Source: Dugong dugon (taxonomy: Eukaryota > Chordata > Mammalia > Sirenia > Dugongidae). From it: DNA of 64,000 nucleotides. The translations under genes were made by a program, and so were the position numbers. The notes beneath the pieces are model-generated. The model searched no databases and was not told where the DNA came from. It was given only the letters and a program-made list of their open reading frames with translations. Location: assembly GCA_030035585.1 (NCBI GenBank), contig CM057481.1, positions 56,429,128-56,493,127 of the forward strand. The letters are read 5' to 3'. Shown piece by piece: positions 50,040-61,491 of this stretch (position 1 is the first letter of the stretch; the number at the start of each line of letters is the position of its first letter).

Positions 50040-51222
50040 GAAAAACCATGAAAAGAATGGTGAAAGAATGTATTACTTAAATTTAATACAGGAGGGACAT
50101 GTGTTCTGAATATATAAAGAATTCCTAAAACTCAACCACCAAAAGACAATCCAATTTAATGGCCCAGTTAAAAAAAGGGCAAAACTTGGATAGACATTTC
50201 TCAAAAGAAGAGAAACAAATGGCCAATAAGCACATGAAAAGATTCTCAAAACCACTATGAAATACCACTTCACTTCACTCTTACTAAGACAACTATTATC
50301 AGAGAAACAGACAACAAGAAGTGTTGATCAGAACGCGGAGAAATTGGAACTCTTGTGCATTGCTGGTGGGAATGTAAAAGGATGCAGCCTCTGTGGAAAA
50401 CAGTTTGGCAGTTCCTCAAAAATTAAACACACAATTTCCATATGACCCAGTAATTCTACTCCTAGGTATATACCTGTTGTGTTGTCAGGTGCCAATGAGT
50501 CAATTTCAACTCATAATGACCCCACGCGACAGAAGAGAACTGCCCCACAGGGTTTTCTAGTTTTTATGGGAGCAGATCATCAAGTCCTTCTCTTGCACAG
50601 CTGCTGGGTAGGTTCGAAACACCAACCTTTCGATTAGTAGCCACGTGCTTAACTGCTACATCACCAGGGCTCCTGGTACATACCTAAGGGACTTGAAATC
50701 AGGGATGCAAACAGATACCTGCACACCAGTGTTCACTGCAGCACTATTCACAATAGCCAACAGGTGGAAACAACCCAAGTATCCATCAACAAAAAAAAGC
50801 ATAAAACAAACTTGGTATATAATACAATGGAATATTATTCAACCATAAAGAGAGATGAAGTTCTGATAGATCCAATGACACAGATGAACCTTGAAAACAT
50901 TATGCTGAGTGAAACAAGTCAGATGAAAAGGACAAATAGTATATGATTAAACGTGTATGAAATATCTAGAACAGACAAATGCATAGAGACAAAAGTTTTA
51001 TTAGTGATAACCAGGGGCTGGGGAAGGAAGAAATGGAGAGTCATTGCTTAATAGGCGCTAAGTTTCTGTTTGGGATGATGAAAAACATTTGGAATTAGGT
51101 AGTGTTGATTGTTGCACAACATGATGAACATAATCAGTGTCACTGAATTGTATACTAACAATGATTACAATGGCAAATTGTTGTTATATGTATTTTACCA
51201 CAATAAAATTTAAAAAGTTAAT
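50040..51222 (+). repeat. old L1M 3' region split by an AfroSINE
   Basis: ACATTTCTCAAAAGAAGAGA, GAACTCTTGTGCATTGCTGG, then after the SINE CAGCACTATTCACAATAGCC and AATGGAATATTATTCAACCA: the ORF2 C-terminal and 3' end of an ancient L1. Confidence 0.9.
50476..50674 (-). repeat. AfroSINE inserted in L1M
   Basis: GTTGTGTTGTCAGGTGCCAA to ATCACCAGGGCTCCT. GGTATATACCT (50465-50475) and GGTACATACCT (50675-50685) flank it. Confidence 0.93.
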
Positions 51223-51654
51223 TTGTACCTTTGACCATGGGTCTTCTTATTTTCATTAGAATTTTCACACAAGAACTACAGATTAAGTGGTCCGTATGAT
51301 GTTCATTAAATTTCACATTAGACAAACCTTTTCTGAAACACCAATATATAGTGGTTCTCTTGGATCAGTTTCCCAGATAAACATCACTTAATGTTTATCT
51401 AAAAATTGTAACCTAATTTTGTACAAAACAGATTTACAAAGTATTGATGGCTAATCAAATGAAGACCTACACTCCATTGGGATAGAGCTGTTGGCTTAGA
51501 ACATACAAGAACCCTATTTCAACCCTGAAGCTTATATACAAAAGACATCAGATGACCATAAACTCTTTAAAAAGAAGCATATATTTAAGAATGGTTTGGT
51601 CCAGATTAGTTATTTGTCACTTTCGTAGTGTTGGAATATAAGTCAAAAATGGTC

Positions 51655-52077
51655 TGTTATGGATTGAATTGTGTCCCCCAAAAATATGTGTTGTAAATTT
51701 TAAACCCTATACCTGTGGTTATAATCCGATTTGGGAATGCATTTTCTTTGTTATGTTAGTTAGACAGCATTAATATACGGTGTATTTTATGTTAATCTCT
51801 TTTGAGATATACAAGAGTAGACTGAGCAAGCAACCAAGCAAGCAAGCAGAGATGGGGGAAGATAGACGCCATGCCACGTGATGATCACCAAGGAGTCAAG
51901 GAACAGAAGATGAGACAAGGGCCTTTCCCCAGAGTCAACAGAGACAGAAAGCCTTTCCCTAGAGCCAGCACCCTGGATTTAGACTTCTAGCCTCCTAAAC
52001 TGTGAGAAAATAAACTTTTTTGTTAAAGCCACCCACTTGTGGTATTTCTGTTACAGTAGCACTAGATAACTAAGGCA
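51655..52077 (+). mobile_element. solo MaLR-type LTR, type A
   Basis: TGTTATGGATTGAATTGTGT to CACTAGATAACTAAGGCA. Flanks TGGTC (51650-51654) and GGGTC (52078-52082) are a probable 5-bp duplication with one change. AACTGTGAGAAAATAAACTT near the end holds an AATAAA signal. Confidence 0.85.
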
Positions 52078-52329
52078 GGGTCTGAAGGGACTTGGCACAA
52101 TGAAGTTCACATGCTCTCCAAATCTGTAGATGATGGATTTCTAAGGGATAGCAAATAAATAGGAAGCTGGTGCTAAGATTTGAAAAGAAATTCATAGGTA
52201 GGATGAGGTGCTTATATCAAGAAGAAATTAATAGTAATAAATGTTAGATACAACATATTAGGGAAAAAAAAGTGTATAAGTATAGATGGAAACAAGGCTT
52301 AATAGCAGCAATGGTTGAAAGAAAATCAA

Positions 52330-52489
52330 AATCCAAAAAAACCCATTGCTGTGGAGTGGATTCCCACTCATAGCGACCCTATGGAACACAACAGAACCAC
52401 CCCATAGCGTTTTCAAGCAGCTGGTGGATTCAAATTGCTGAGCTTTTAGATGGCAGCAAAGCTCTTAACCACTGCGCCACCAGGGCTCT
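52330..52489 (-). repeat. AfroSINE, short type
   Basis: CCAAAAAAACCCATTGCTGT, then CACTCATAGCGACCCTATGG, to GCGCCACCAGGGCTC. Confidence 0.93.
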
Positions 52490-53458
52490 TAAAAATAGAG
52501 AGGTTTAAATTGACAATAAATTCAGAATGAGGTCACTATGTGATCTGGTTACTAAAACAGCTAATGTGCTTTGGGGCTCATTAATAAAAGTTTAGTACCT
52601 AGAGCAAACAAAGTTTAACGATTCCAATCATTTGTTTTCTTAAAATCCATACTACCTCTTTATCAATATAAAGTTTAAATCTAGTAAATGTAATATTCGT
52701 TCATTCAGTGGCATGAACCCATGATAAGAATCATTATTTGTTTGCTTATCTCTTTCAGACAAGATTTCTTTGATCCTAAGTTTTTGTGACGAGTAAAGAC
52801 AACAAGCATTTTACTTTTCTTTCTAAAAATTATACTGAAATACTGAATATGCCTTTGAAAACTATATAGTATATGCTTATGAGATTCATGATACAGCATT
52901 CATACACTGAGTTCCTCAGTGGAATGGGAAAATGTTAACTTGAAGCTGAAGAATTTAATGATATAGTCAGAAAAGGTTTAGATACTAGATACTTTAATGG
53001 ATACAGTCATAATTGTTTTACATGAAAACTTTAGTGCTGAATGGAGTGCCTAATATAAATAATCTTCCAAGGCTGTGGTCTTGGAGAACAACTGTAAGTT
53101 TCTTGACACCCCCTCCCTTACACACACATACACACAAATAAATAAATAAACAGCTTTTATACAAATAATGTATGCCCATGAGGCAACCGCACAAGCACTG
53201 CCATGCCAATCCTCTTCCACATGTTGCTGTAAAAAAAGAAAAATTAGCAAAGTACACTTACGAAAATACTTCGCAGGGGGAGGGCATGGCTGGCAAACAA
53301 ATGCAGAAGGCATGTGTTATTTGTGTAAAAATGTAGTATATAGGTATATATATACTGTATACATATATATAGATATATATACAATATACATCTATATATC
53401 TACTTCTATCTATCTATCGATATGTATATTTTGGAGTCATTGTCAGAGGTTGATGGAC
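52490..53458. other. unassigned intronic sequence with TA-rich simple repeat
   Basis: A TA/TATC-rich simple repeat is at 53340-53420. A CA-rich run is at 53118-53138. No gene. Confidence 0.5.
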
Positions 53459-53825
53459 TCCCTGGGTGGTATAAACAGTTAACCACTCAACTACTAACTG
53501 AAAGGTTGGCAGTTCAAATCCACCCAGAGGTGCCTTGGAAGAAAGGCTTGGTTGTTTGCTTCTGAATGATTGAAAAAAAATAAACCCATTGCCATCATGT
53601 CCATTCTGACTCATAGTGACCCTATAGGACAGAATAGAACTGCCTCATAGGGCTTCCAAGAGCAGCTGGTGGATTCGAACTGCTGATCTTTTGGTTAGCA
53701 GCCAAATGCTCTACCACTGCACCACCAGGGCCCCTCTGAATGGTTACAACCCTGAAAACCCTATGGAGTGCAGTTCTACTCTGTACACATGGGGTCGCCA
53801 TGAGTCAGAGAGTACTTAACTGACG
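53459..53825 (+). repeat. AfroSINE (CAGAGGTGCCTTGGAAGAAAG type) split by another AfroSINE
   Basis: The 5' part is at 53459-53570 and the 3' part, from TGGTTACAACCCTGAAAACC to CATGAGTCAGAG, at 53745-53825. The inner SINE at 53571-53734 separates them. Confidence 0.92.
53571..53734 (-). repeat. AfroSINE, short type, nested in another AfroSINE
   Basis: TGAAAAAAAATAAACCCATT to CACCACCAGGGCCCC. TCTGAATGAT (53561-53570) and TCTGAATGGT (53735-53744) flank it. Confidence 0.94.
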
Positions 53826-54154
53826 ACCACCCCTGGGAATCCTAAACCAAAGCAAAGAACTGCCCCTCAAATGATGTCTCCAGTAAGAGGAGAAAGAAGA
53901 CCCCTTGAGGAGAAAGAAAATCTAGGAAAAGGAGATCAACCTAATACACCTTGCTTTTACTTCTTCAGAGCCCATCATAACGCCTGGCACACAGTTATTT
54001 CTCAGTAAATGTTTGTTGAAGGTGAACACAAAGTAAAACCATACCAAGGCTCTCCTTTGAGACAGAAAATTTCCATGGTACAAATGACCACACACAAAAG
54101 TTGCCTGAATGGCCCTATTTAATTCAAGCTAAAAAGCATAAACAAATACAAATT

Positions 54155-54334
54155 TGTTGCTGTTGTGTGCCATCGAGTCAATTCCAGCTCATAGTGACCC
54201 CATGTGTCATAGGCTGTAATCTTTATGGGAGCTGATTGCCAGGTCTTTTCTTCCTCAAAGTGGCTGGTGGGTTTGAGCCACCGATCTTTCTGTTAGCAGC
54301 TGAGCGCTTAACCATTGTGCCACCAGGGTTTCTT
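54155..54334 (-). repeat. AfroSINE with 11-bp target duplication
   Basis: TGTTGCTGTTGTGTGCCATC to CACCAGGGTTTCTT. AAATACAAATT is repeated exactly at 54144-54154 and 54335-54345. Confidence 0.95.
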
Positions 54335-54573
54335 AAATACAAATTAGGCTCCATAAATATTAGATTTAATAATGGATTTTAAGGAGATGCTTTTATGTAA
54401 GTGGAGAATCTCAAAGATCATGCCATAGTCCAATAATACCTTCCTTAGCGTCTTGAAATAGTTCCGTTTTACGAACAGAATGACTGCCATTTTGACTGTA
54501 GCATAGAGAAGGTCAGATCTGTAAGAAACCTCATTATCACTGCAAGTGCAATGTCTGGATTTATAGTCACCAT

Positions 54574-54627
54574 AATTTTTAGTCCTGCTTTCAGCCAACC
54601 AGAATTTTTAGTCCCGCTTTCAGCCAA
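54574..54627. repeat. 29-bp tandem duplication
   Basis: A unit beginning AATTTTTAGTCCTGCTTTCA is repeated from 54603 with one change. Confidence 0.9.
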
Positions 54628-55190
54628 GAACAAAGATAGCTTTTTGAAGCTGTAGATTTGAGATTCATTCCATCACGCTCTTCTTGTGCTTAAGGGCTTC
54701 ATCCTTAAGAAAGTGTCTATACACAGACACCAAATAAGGAACATTAAGACAGACAGTCTATGGATTTAATTTCTGACTTTACAAAGGAAATTCTGAGCAC
54801 ACTAGCAATCTAGATGTAGGGCAAGTGTGTGTATTTCCATATCAAACCAACATACACACTAGAGAATGATCTTTCTTTCTAAACCAAAGAGTCTTGCAAA
54901 TAGATCTCATGAGAAATTTCTCCTAGGACCTAATTCACATGCATATAATATATTTCAAAAAAGAATCAAAGGGAAGAGGTACCATCTCAAACAAAATACG
55001 CTTTGGCAGGCAAAGCTTCAGACATACTGTGTTTCAACTGGCTTGACATCTGCCAGCAACAGAGCAGACATCCAAGAGGTCAACAGAAAAGAAAGCCATG
55101 GTCTGTAAAACTAATTCGTCAGCTATTCAGTTGGCCTTCTGAAGGCAACACTGTGACGGCAAATGGTTCCCTCCAGGGAATGAAAGAATG
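54628..55190. other. unassigned intronic sequence
   Basis: No gene or clear repeat. Confidence 0.5.
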
Positions 55191-55399
55191 AAAAAAACAA
55201 AAAACCTGTTGCCGTCAAGTTGATTCTGACTCGTGGCAACTCCATACCTGCAGAGTAGAACTGCTCCATAGGGTTTTCAAGGCTGCAAACTTTCAGAAGC
55301 AGATCACCAGACCTTTCTTCCAAGATACCTCTGGGTGAGTTCAAACCAACCTTTTGGTTAGTAATAAAGTACTTATTACTTGTGCAACCCAGGGATTCC
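55191..55399 (-). repeat. AfroSINE, type with AGATACCTCTGGGTGAG block
   Basis: A-run, CCTGTTGCCGTCAAGTTGAT, head ending ACCCAGGGATTCC. It lies 11 bp from the next SINE in the same orientation. Confidence 0.92.
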
Positions 55400-55410
55400 A
55401 TGAGAAAGAT

Positions 55411-55577
55411 AAAACCAAAAACCAAACCCATTGCCATGGAGTTGATTCCAACTCATAGAGACCCTATAGGACAGAGTAGAACTGTTCCATAGGGTTCCCA
55501 AGGAGTGACTGGTGGATTCAAACTGCCGACTTTTTGGTTAGCAGCTGAGCTCTTAACCACTGCTCCATCAGGGCTCC
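55411..55577 (-). repeat. AfroSINE, short type
   Basis: AAAACCAAAAACCAAACCCA to CATCAGGGCTCC. Confidence 0.94.
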
Positions 55578-55811
55578 AAGGGAAGGACAGTGGTAGGAAA
55601 ATGTATCTGTAGTCAGGCCAGTCCCACGAGGGCTCACCAGGCTAGATCATGTATATAGCACCCTTCGTGAGTTGTCAACACAGATGAAATGCAAGGGAAT
55701 GGCTGAATGTGAACTTTGACATAAGAGATTAGACACAAGTAAAGCAGTTAACTACTAACTACCACAGTCACCACCCAGAATCAAAGAACTCCCTAATCTA
55801 ACTTGGAAAAC

Positions 55812-55975
55812 ATGGTTAGGAATGTGGATTTCCGAGCCAGACAAAAGCTGTTTGAGTTCCAGTTTTATCATTTATTTTGGTTGTGTGACTTCAGGCATTT
55901 TACATAATAACTTTTAAGTCTTTGCTTTTTCATATGCAAAAGAAGGCCAAAAAATAGTACCTACATAGAAGTGTT
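55812..55975 (+). repeat. MIR-like fragment
   Basis: TGGATTTCCGAGCCAGACAA then GTTGTGTGACTTCAGGCATT. Confidence 0.6.
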
Positions 55976-56022
55976 ATTGACAGAAAATATTGTTCCTGGT
56001 CTAAGATTTAAATTTAGTACAA

Positions 56023-56233
56023 ACCAAAAAAAAAAAAAAAAACAAAAAAAAAAACCGGTGGCTGCCAAGTTGATTCCAACTCATGGTGACCCCATGTGTT
56101 ACTGTGCTCCATAGAGTTTTCTTGGCTGTAATCTTTATGGAAGAAGATCATAAGGGCTTTCTTCCATGGCACCACCGGGTGTGTTCAAACTGACAACCTT
56201 TAGGCTAGCAATGGAGTGTAAACTGTTTGCCTT
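56023..56233 (-). repeat. AfroSINE with long A-rich tail
   Basis: Two A-runs, then GGTGGCTGCCAAGTTGATTC and CTGTAATCTTTATGGAAGAA; the head is diverged. Confidence 0.88.
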
Positions 56234-56244
56234 GCTTGTAATAG

Positions 56245-56455
56245 AGGTCAGAAAGCTTTTTCTGTAAAAGGCCAGTTAGTATATGTTTTAGGCTCTGTGG
56301 GCCATGTGGATTCATTGACAACTACTCAACTCTGCTTTCGCAGGTCAAAAACAGCCACAGACTATATGCATATAAACAAGCATGAGTTTCCCAGGTAATT
56401 TTCTTTACAAAAAGAAGCTGGATTAGACCCATGGGTTATAGTTTGTTGATGCCTG
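56245..56455 (+). mobile_element. MER5A (hAT-Charlie DNA transposon)
   Basis: CTGTAAAAGGCCAGTTAGTA, TTTTAGGCTCTGTGGGCCAT, CAACTACTCAACTCTGCTTT and CCATGGGTTATAGTTTGTTG. Confidence 0.88.
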
Positions 56456-56504
56456 GCTTATAGAAATGCTTAATAATAATATCATGCATAAATCTAATGA
56501 TGTT

Positions 56505-56745
56505 AAACATTTAACGTTGCTTACAATGTGCCACGTACTGTGCTGAGCATTTTACATGGATTAACTTACTTAGTTTTCACAACTTTTGAGGAAGAAACCA
56601 TTATTATTTCCATTTTACCAAGATAAAATATGCCCAGAGATGTTAAGCGACCTACTCAAAGTTACACAGCTGCTAAGCTGTAGAGCCAGGATTTTAAATC
56701 AGGCTTTGGAATCTGTCCTCTTGGCCATTCACTAGGCCACTGACA
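56505..56745 (-). repeat. MIR
   Basis: GTGCCACGTACTGTGCTGAG, TTATTTCCATTTTACCAAGA, CAAAGTTACACAGCTGCTAA. Confidence 0.87.
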
Positions 56746-57289
56746 ATTATCTGCTAACTCCTGTATTAGGATGTGACTAAATGCTAGATGAAACCAGCTT
56801 GTAACTGAAGTTCAAACCAAATACTAATGTATTTCAGCTTTGAGAACATCCACCATTCATAATTATGATTCTCATTAAGATCAGGCAGGTGGTGAATTTA
56901 GAGGAATGTAGTTCGCTTTCTCTTTGATTTCTAACATAATTCTGTAGTTTTCCTGGGAATGTATTTTATCTATAAGTTATCATGTAAATTCTCTTAATGT
57001 TGTGAAATTACCTGAAGAAGAATGAATTCATGATAATATTGACAAAAGTAAGTAGGGCCGATATAAATCATTTATGTGATATAAATTATTTCTTATGGAG
57101 TATGCCTACTTAAAAAAAAAAGATGATAGTTAAGAATTCATTTAAAAATATATAATAACTCGATTTACCAGGATTTATCCTAGGAAACAACACAGTGTTT
57201 ATATAGTCATTGTGAAAGTTTTCAAATAACAAAAGATTTATGGGAAACTAAGTGGACGGCCGTTCTTCTCTTGCTCCTCATAACTGCCT
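56746..57289. other. unassigned AT-rich intronic sequence
   Basis: No gene or clear repeat. Confidence 0.5.
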
Positions 57290-57465
57290 AGAGATATGCA
57301 TTATCTCATTTAATCCTGGGGGAAGGCTGGACTTATAAGGTATCCTTTATTATCATCTTCATTTAACAGGTAAGAAATGTGAGATTCAGAAATGTTAACT
57401 GCCTTGCCCAAGGTCACATAGTTAGTGAATTGTAAAGCTGGAACAGAACCCCAAGATACTAGATT
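57290..57465 (-). repeat. MIR
   Basis: ATTATCTCATTTAATCCTGG then CTTGCCCAAGGTCACATAGT. Confidence 0.85.
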
Positions 57466-57881
57466 CCAAGGTTTAAATATTGGAGCACTTAAAATCTGCA
57501 CCGACCTGTCCCTTCTCAGCTCAGGAAGGTGATACAATTAAAGGAGCTTGTAAACTAGGGGCTCAAAGGCCCACATCCAGCTTAGTTTTGTAGACATGCA
57601 GAGAAAAGTTGACACTGGTGCAACGATTAGACAACAAACAAAAAATGACGTGTAAAGTGGGGTGAAAGCTCAATGAAAAGCATGAAGTAATCAAGATACT
57701 GGTTCTCAAATACTTACTGAGCAGTGTTTCTGGGAGGCTTTAAAAATACATAGATGCCTGGGTCACTTCTCCAGAGATTCTCATTCATTTGGGGTCCCAA
57801 GAACCTTTTGTGATATCTAAAAGCAGAGGTTTCACACTCATCTGCATGCTACAGTTATCTGGGAATATATATACATACATA

Positions 57882-58025
57882 CTTGTTGCCATCAAGTTGA
57901 TTCTGATTCATAGCGACCCTATAGGACAGAGTAGAACTGCCCCATACAGTTTCCAAGGAGCAGCTGGTGGATTTGAGCTGCCGGCCTTCTGAATAGCAGC
58001 TATAGTTCTTAACCACTACACCACT
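57882..58025 (-). repeat. AfroSINE, short type
   Basis: CTTGTTGCCATCAAGTTGAT to AACCACTACACCAC. Its tail side is ATACATAC repeats. Confidence 0.93.
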
Positions 58026-58026
58026 A

Positions 58027-58067
58027 TACACACGCACACACACATACACACACACATATATATATAT
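58027..58067. repeat. CA/TA microsatellite
   Basis: Alternating CA with interruptions, then TATATATATA, between two SINEs. Confidence 0.9.
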
Positions 58068-58276
58068 TTGTTGTTGCTGTCGTTGTTAGTTGCCAACCAG
58101 TCGATTCTGAGTCATGGCGACCCCACGTGTACAGAATAGAACTGCTCCATAGGATTTTCAAGGCTGTGGCCATTCAGAAGCAGATCACCAGGCCTGTCTT
58201 CCAAGGTACCTCTGGGTTCAGATCACTAACCTTTTGGCTAGTAGTCCAGCACCTGTTTGTGCCAACCAGGAACTCC
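58068..58276 (-). repeat. AfroSINE with RTE-like TTGTTAGTTGCC tail
   Basis: TTGTTGTTGCTGTCGTTGTT to GCCAACCAGGAACTCC, with AGGTACCTCTGGGTTCAG middle block. Confidence 0.92.
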
Positions 58277-58390
58277 TTATTGGGCCACAGCAGTGGTCTC
58301 AAATTTGGCTACACATTTGAATCCCCTGTGTATGTAATACACAGAGAACACATAAAAATATAGTAGCTATTATCATTGTTTAAAAATATT

Positions 58391-60075
58391 AAGACTGAGA
58401 CTTCCAGCAAAATGGCGCTCTAGGCAGAAGCACCACGCCATCTCTCCACAGCAAAGATCTGAAAAACTAAGCCAAACAGAGAAAACAACAATCCAGAAAC
58501 CCTAAAACATCAAATGAAGAGATAAATAACTCAGCCAAGCACCAAATGGAGTGAGAAAACTGACAGAGAACGGAGAGCGAGGAGAGATTCATGCAGAGGT
58601 CCCCTATCAGCTAACGCAGCACAGATACGCCATCTTGGACTCCGATCAGAGACCAGCAAACAGGGGGTATGAGAAAGCAGCTTCATGGAGCTTCCAGCGG
58701 GAGACAAAACAACCGGTAACTTGCGATATACGCTTTCCCACCCCCCCACCCTTCTTCACCCCCACTCGGCCTCCTCTGCTTCCCGTGGCCACAATCAATT
58801 GTCCGGGAAGCACTGGCTGCTTGGATTCCACCCACCTGAACAGGCCGGCTCTCTGAGTGCCATTTGTTGGCTGCTTGTGTTGCTTTTTCCCGCTTCTTTT
58901 GATTTCTTCCTTACCTCTCACCACCTCCCCCTCCTTTCACTCAAATACCTGGCTCCGCGCACCATCTTTGCTTCTTCCTGAGGGGCTGTGGAGCTCTGTT
59001 CGAGTGTGGAGCTGCTTCCCGGTAAGGGCTGCCACACTGGTGGGATCCCGGGGTTTTGTTCGCTTGTTTGATTTGAATTGTTTGTTTGTTTTCTTTTCCT
59101 TTTCTTGAGTTGGGAGCCCGTTCTGGCCAGGTGGTGCTGTGTGGCTTGGAAGCTACCCCCTCAGCTTGCACAGACGTGCAGATGGATCCCTGGGGACATT
59201 TCTTTTTTCATTGGTTTTTTTTTGGGGGGGTTTCCTTGTTCTTTTTTTTAAATTTGTTTGGTTTTCTTTTCCCTCCGTTTCCCTTTTTGTCTTTCCTCAT
59301 TACTCAGTTTCTCATCTCTCTATATCTTCCTTCTCTTTCTGTTCCCTGAATACCTGGCATTGTACACCTCTACACCTTCTAGCCAGGCTGTACTGCAACA
59401 CCTGAGAACGACTTCCCCAGACCTCATAGCTGCACCGGTGGGATCCCTGGAAACGTTTCTATTCTTTATCTTTCCAATTTTTGTTTATTCATTCTTTTCT
59501 TCTCTTTTCTTCCCCTTCCCCTTTTTGTTTTTCTCCATTTCATAGTCTCTCATCTCCCCACTCCAACAGCAAGCTCCCCTAGCATTCTTTTTTGTTTGTT
59601 TGTATGTTTTTCGCTCCTGTTCCTCTCACCTCTCTCCCATATCCATCTTAGCTCCACACATAACAACCTCCCCACTACATCCTGCCTAACTGCACCGTGC
59701 ACTTGACATCACACCACCAAGCAGTACAGGCATGGCCTACTGGAACCTGCCCTGCACTGATTACGGACCGGTCCTGGTGGCTGTAGTAAGTGCCACAAAC
59801 AACCCATCCCAGTAACTCCTCTTCAGCTAGACCTGCCCTTCTGTACCATATCTGAGTGACTGAACCTGCCAGTTGGAGAAGGAGGTGAAAAGTACTGAGC
59901 GCACAGATGAGCAAACTACAAAGAACACACAGTCCTCCTGCTCAGACATAGTCAAATTTTTTTTTTTTAAAAAGGGAAGAAACAAACAAATCTACAATCA
60001 ATAAACGAGAAAAATAACTACTGAATGCCCTGAAGACAGCAGACAATATCAAAACATTTACAAAAACAGGACAGG
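58391..60075 (+). promoter_or_regulatory. L1 5' UTR (promoter region)
   Basis: The element begins near GACTTCCAGCAAAATGGCGC. AAAATGGCG at 58409-58417 fits the YY1 core and sits about 20 bp in, where a YY1 site also positions transcription in human L1. The 5' half is GC-richer with several CpGs (58560-59060). A pyrimidine-rich stretch on this strand occupies about 59080-59640. Open frames inside it are low-complexity (Phe/Ser-rich) and not genes. Confidence 0.75.
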
Positions 60076-61070
60076 ATGGTTCCAGTAGGGGTCCAAAATA
60101 AAACAGCAGATGACTTTCCAGTGGAAGAAAAGGCACAAGAACTACCTGATAGGGAATTCAAATCTCTAATACTCAGAATTCTCCAAGAGCTGAAGCAAAA
60201 AGCAGACAAAAATGAGGAAACAATAGACAAATTCATGGAAAATACAGACAAAAAATTGGAACAATTCAGGAAAATAATGCAGGAGCAAAATGCCAAAATA
60301 AATTCACAACTAGAAATTATACAAAGACAACAATTAGAAATCCAAAAGATAAACAGCAAGATTTCAGAAATGGACGGTGTCACAGAAGGGCTGAGAAGCA
60401 GATTTGAAACAGTGGAAGACAGGATCAGTGGAATTGAAGACAAACACTTGGAAACAACTCTGTTTGAGGAAAACTCAGAAAAAAGAACAAAGAAAAATAA
60501 AGAGACCCTGAGAGTTATGTGGGATACAATCAAAAGCAAAAATTTTCGAGGGATTAGAGTTCCAGAAAGGGGAGAAAACAGAAAACACAGAGAGGATGAT
60601 TGAGGAACTGCTGACAGAAAACTTCCCCAATATCATGAAAGATAAAAAGCTGGCCATCCAAGAAGCTCAACGAACCCCATATAGGAGAGACGCCAAAAGA
60701 AAATCACCAAGGCATATCATAATCACACTCGCCATAACCAAAGACAAACAAAGAATACTGAGAGCAGCTCATGAAAAACAAGAAGTCACATACACTGGAG
60801 AAACAATAAGACTAAGCTCAGATGATTCGGCAGAAACCATGCAGGCAAGAAGGCAATGGGATGACATATATAAAATCTTGAGAGAAAAAAATTGCCAACC
60901 AAGAATAATGTATCCTGCAAAACTCTCATTCAAATATGATGGTGAAATTAGGTCATTTCCAGATAAAGAAAATTAAGGGAATATGTAAAAGCCAAACCAA
61001 ACTTACAAGAATTATTAAAGGGAGCTCTTCGATCTGAGAACAAACAACTTCAGCTCACAGGCAGAATCTA
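60076..61070 (+). pseudogene. L1 ORF1, broken by two frameshifts
   Basis: ORF1 encodes the RNA-binding chaperone that forms trimers with L1 RNA. The first part (60076-60603) has the coiled coil (about codons 45-130, from LQELKQKADKNEET on). The frame changes near 60550-60560. The second part (60596-60976) has the RRM and C-terminal domain (RRQWDDIYKILREKNCQPRI). Another one-base loss near 60972 shifts the tail KLREYVKAKPNLQELLKG. So no intact protein is encoded. Upstream sequence to 60031 is in frame but a TGA precedes it. Confidence 0.9.
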
Positions 61071-61491
61071 GAATGCAGGATCATATCAGCCAGATACCAA
61101 TCAAGGAAATGAACTCTCGAGGACTATCTAAAACCAAAAGAAATACAACAGGGAATCAGAGAAGTTAATCAGTAAATGACAAAAACTGAAAACAATAGAA
61201 GAGGGAATAAACAGCATAGGTATAGAACTGTCTAATGGAGAGGAAGGCAAGGCGATACCAAGTAATGGTAGACTGCTTCAAACTTAGAAAGATAAGGGTA
61301 AAATTCATGGTAACCACAAAAGAAAGTTAACAAACATACTTATAAAAATAAAGAGGAAAAACTTAGTCTCAGAAAAACAAAACCTACAAAAACAAAAGAA
61401 ATGAAAAAAAAATCCACAAACAGAAGTAACTCAACACAAGAGAGTAAGAAGAACAAAGAAAACGTCAGCACCACTAAAAAAGCACTACAAA

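Larger units (their letters stand above)
57670..58335. repeat. MER-type DNA transposon remains split by two SINEs (tentative)
   Basis: ACTGGTTCTCAAATACTTAC, TGGGTCACTTCTCCAGAGAT (57690-57850), and an inverse-looking CAGTGGTCTCAAATTTGGCT at 58291-58335. They resemble ends of a MER/hAT element. I cannot name the family. Confidence 0.4.

Noticed and set aside
58551..59545. Overlapping open frames of 76-101 codons
   Set aside because: They are inside the L1 5' UTR; the Phe/Ser/Pro-rich translations come from the pyrimidine-rich tract.
60018..60539. 173-codon hydrophobic frame on the minus strand
   Set aside because: It is antisense to L1 ORF1 and arises in the same way as the one at 43186-43527.
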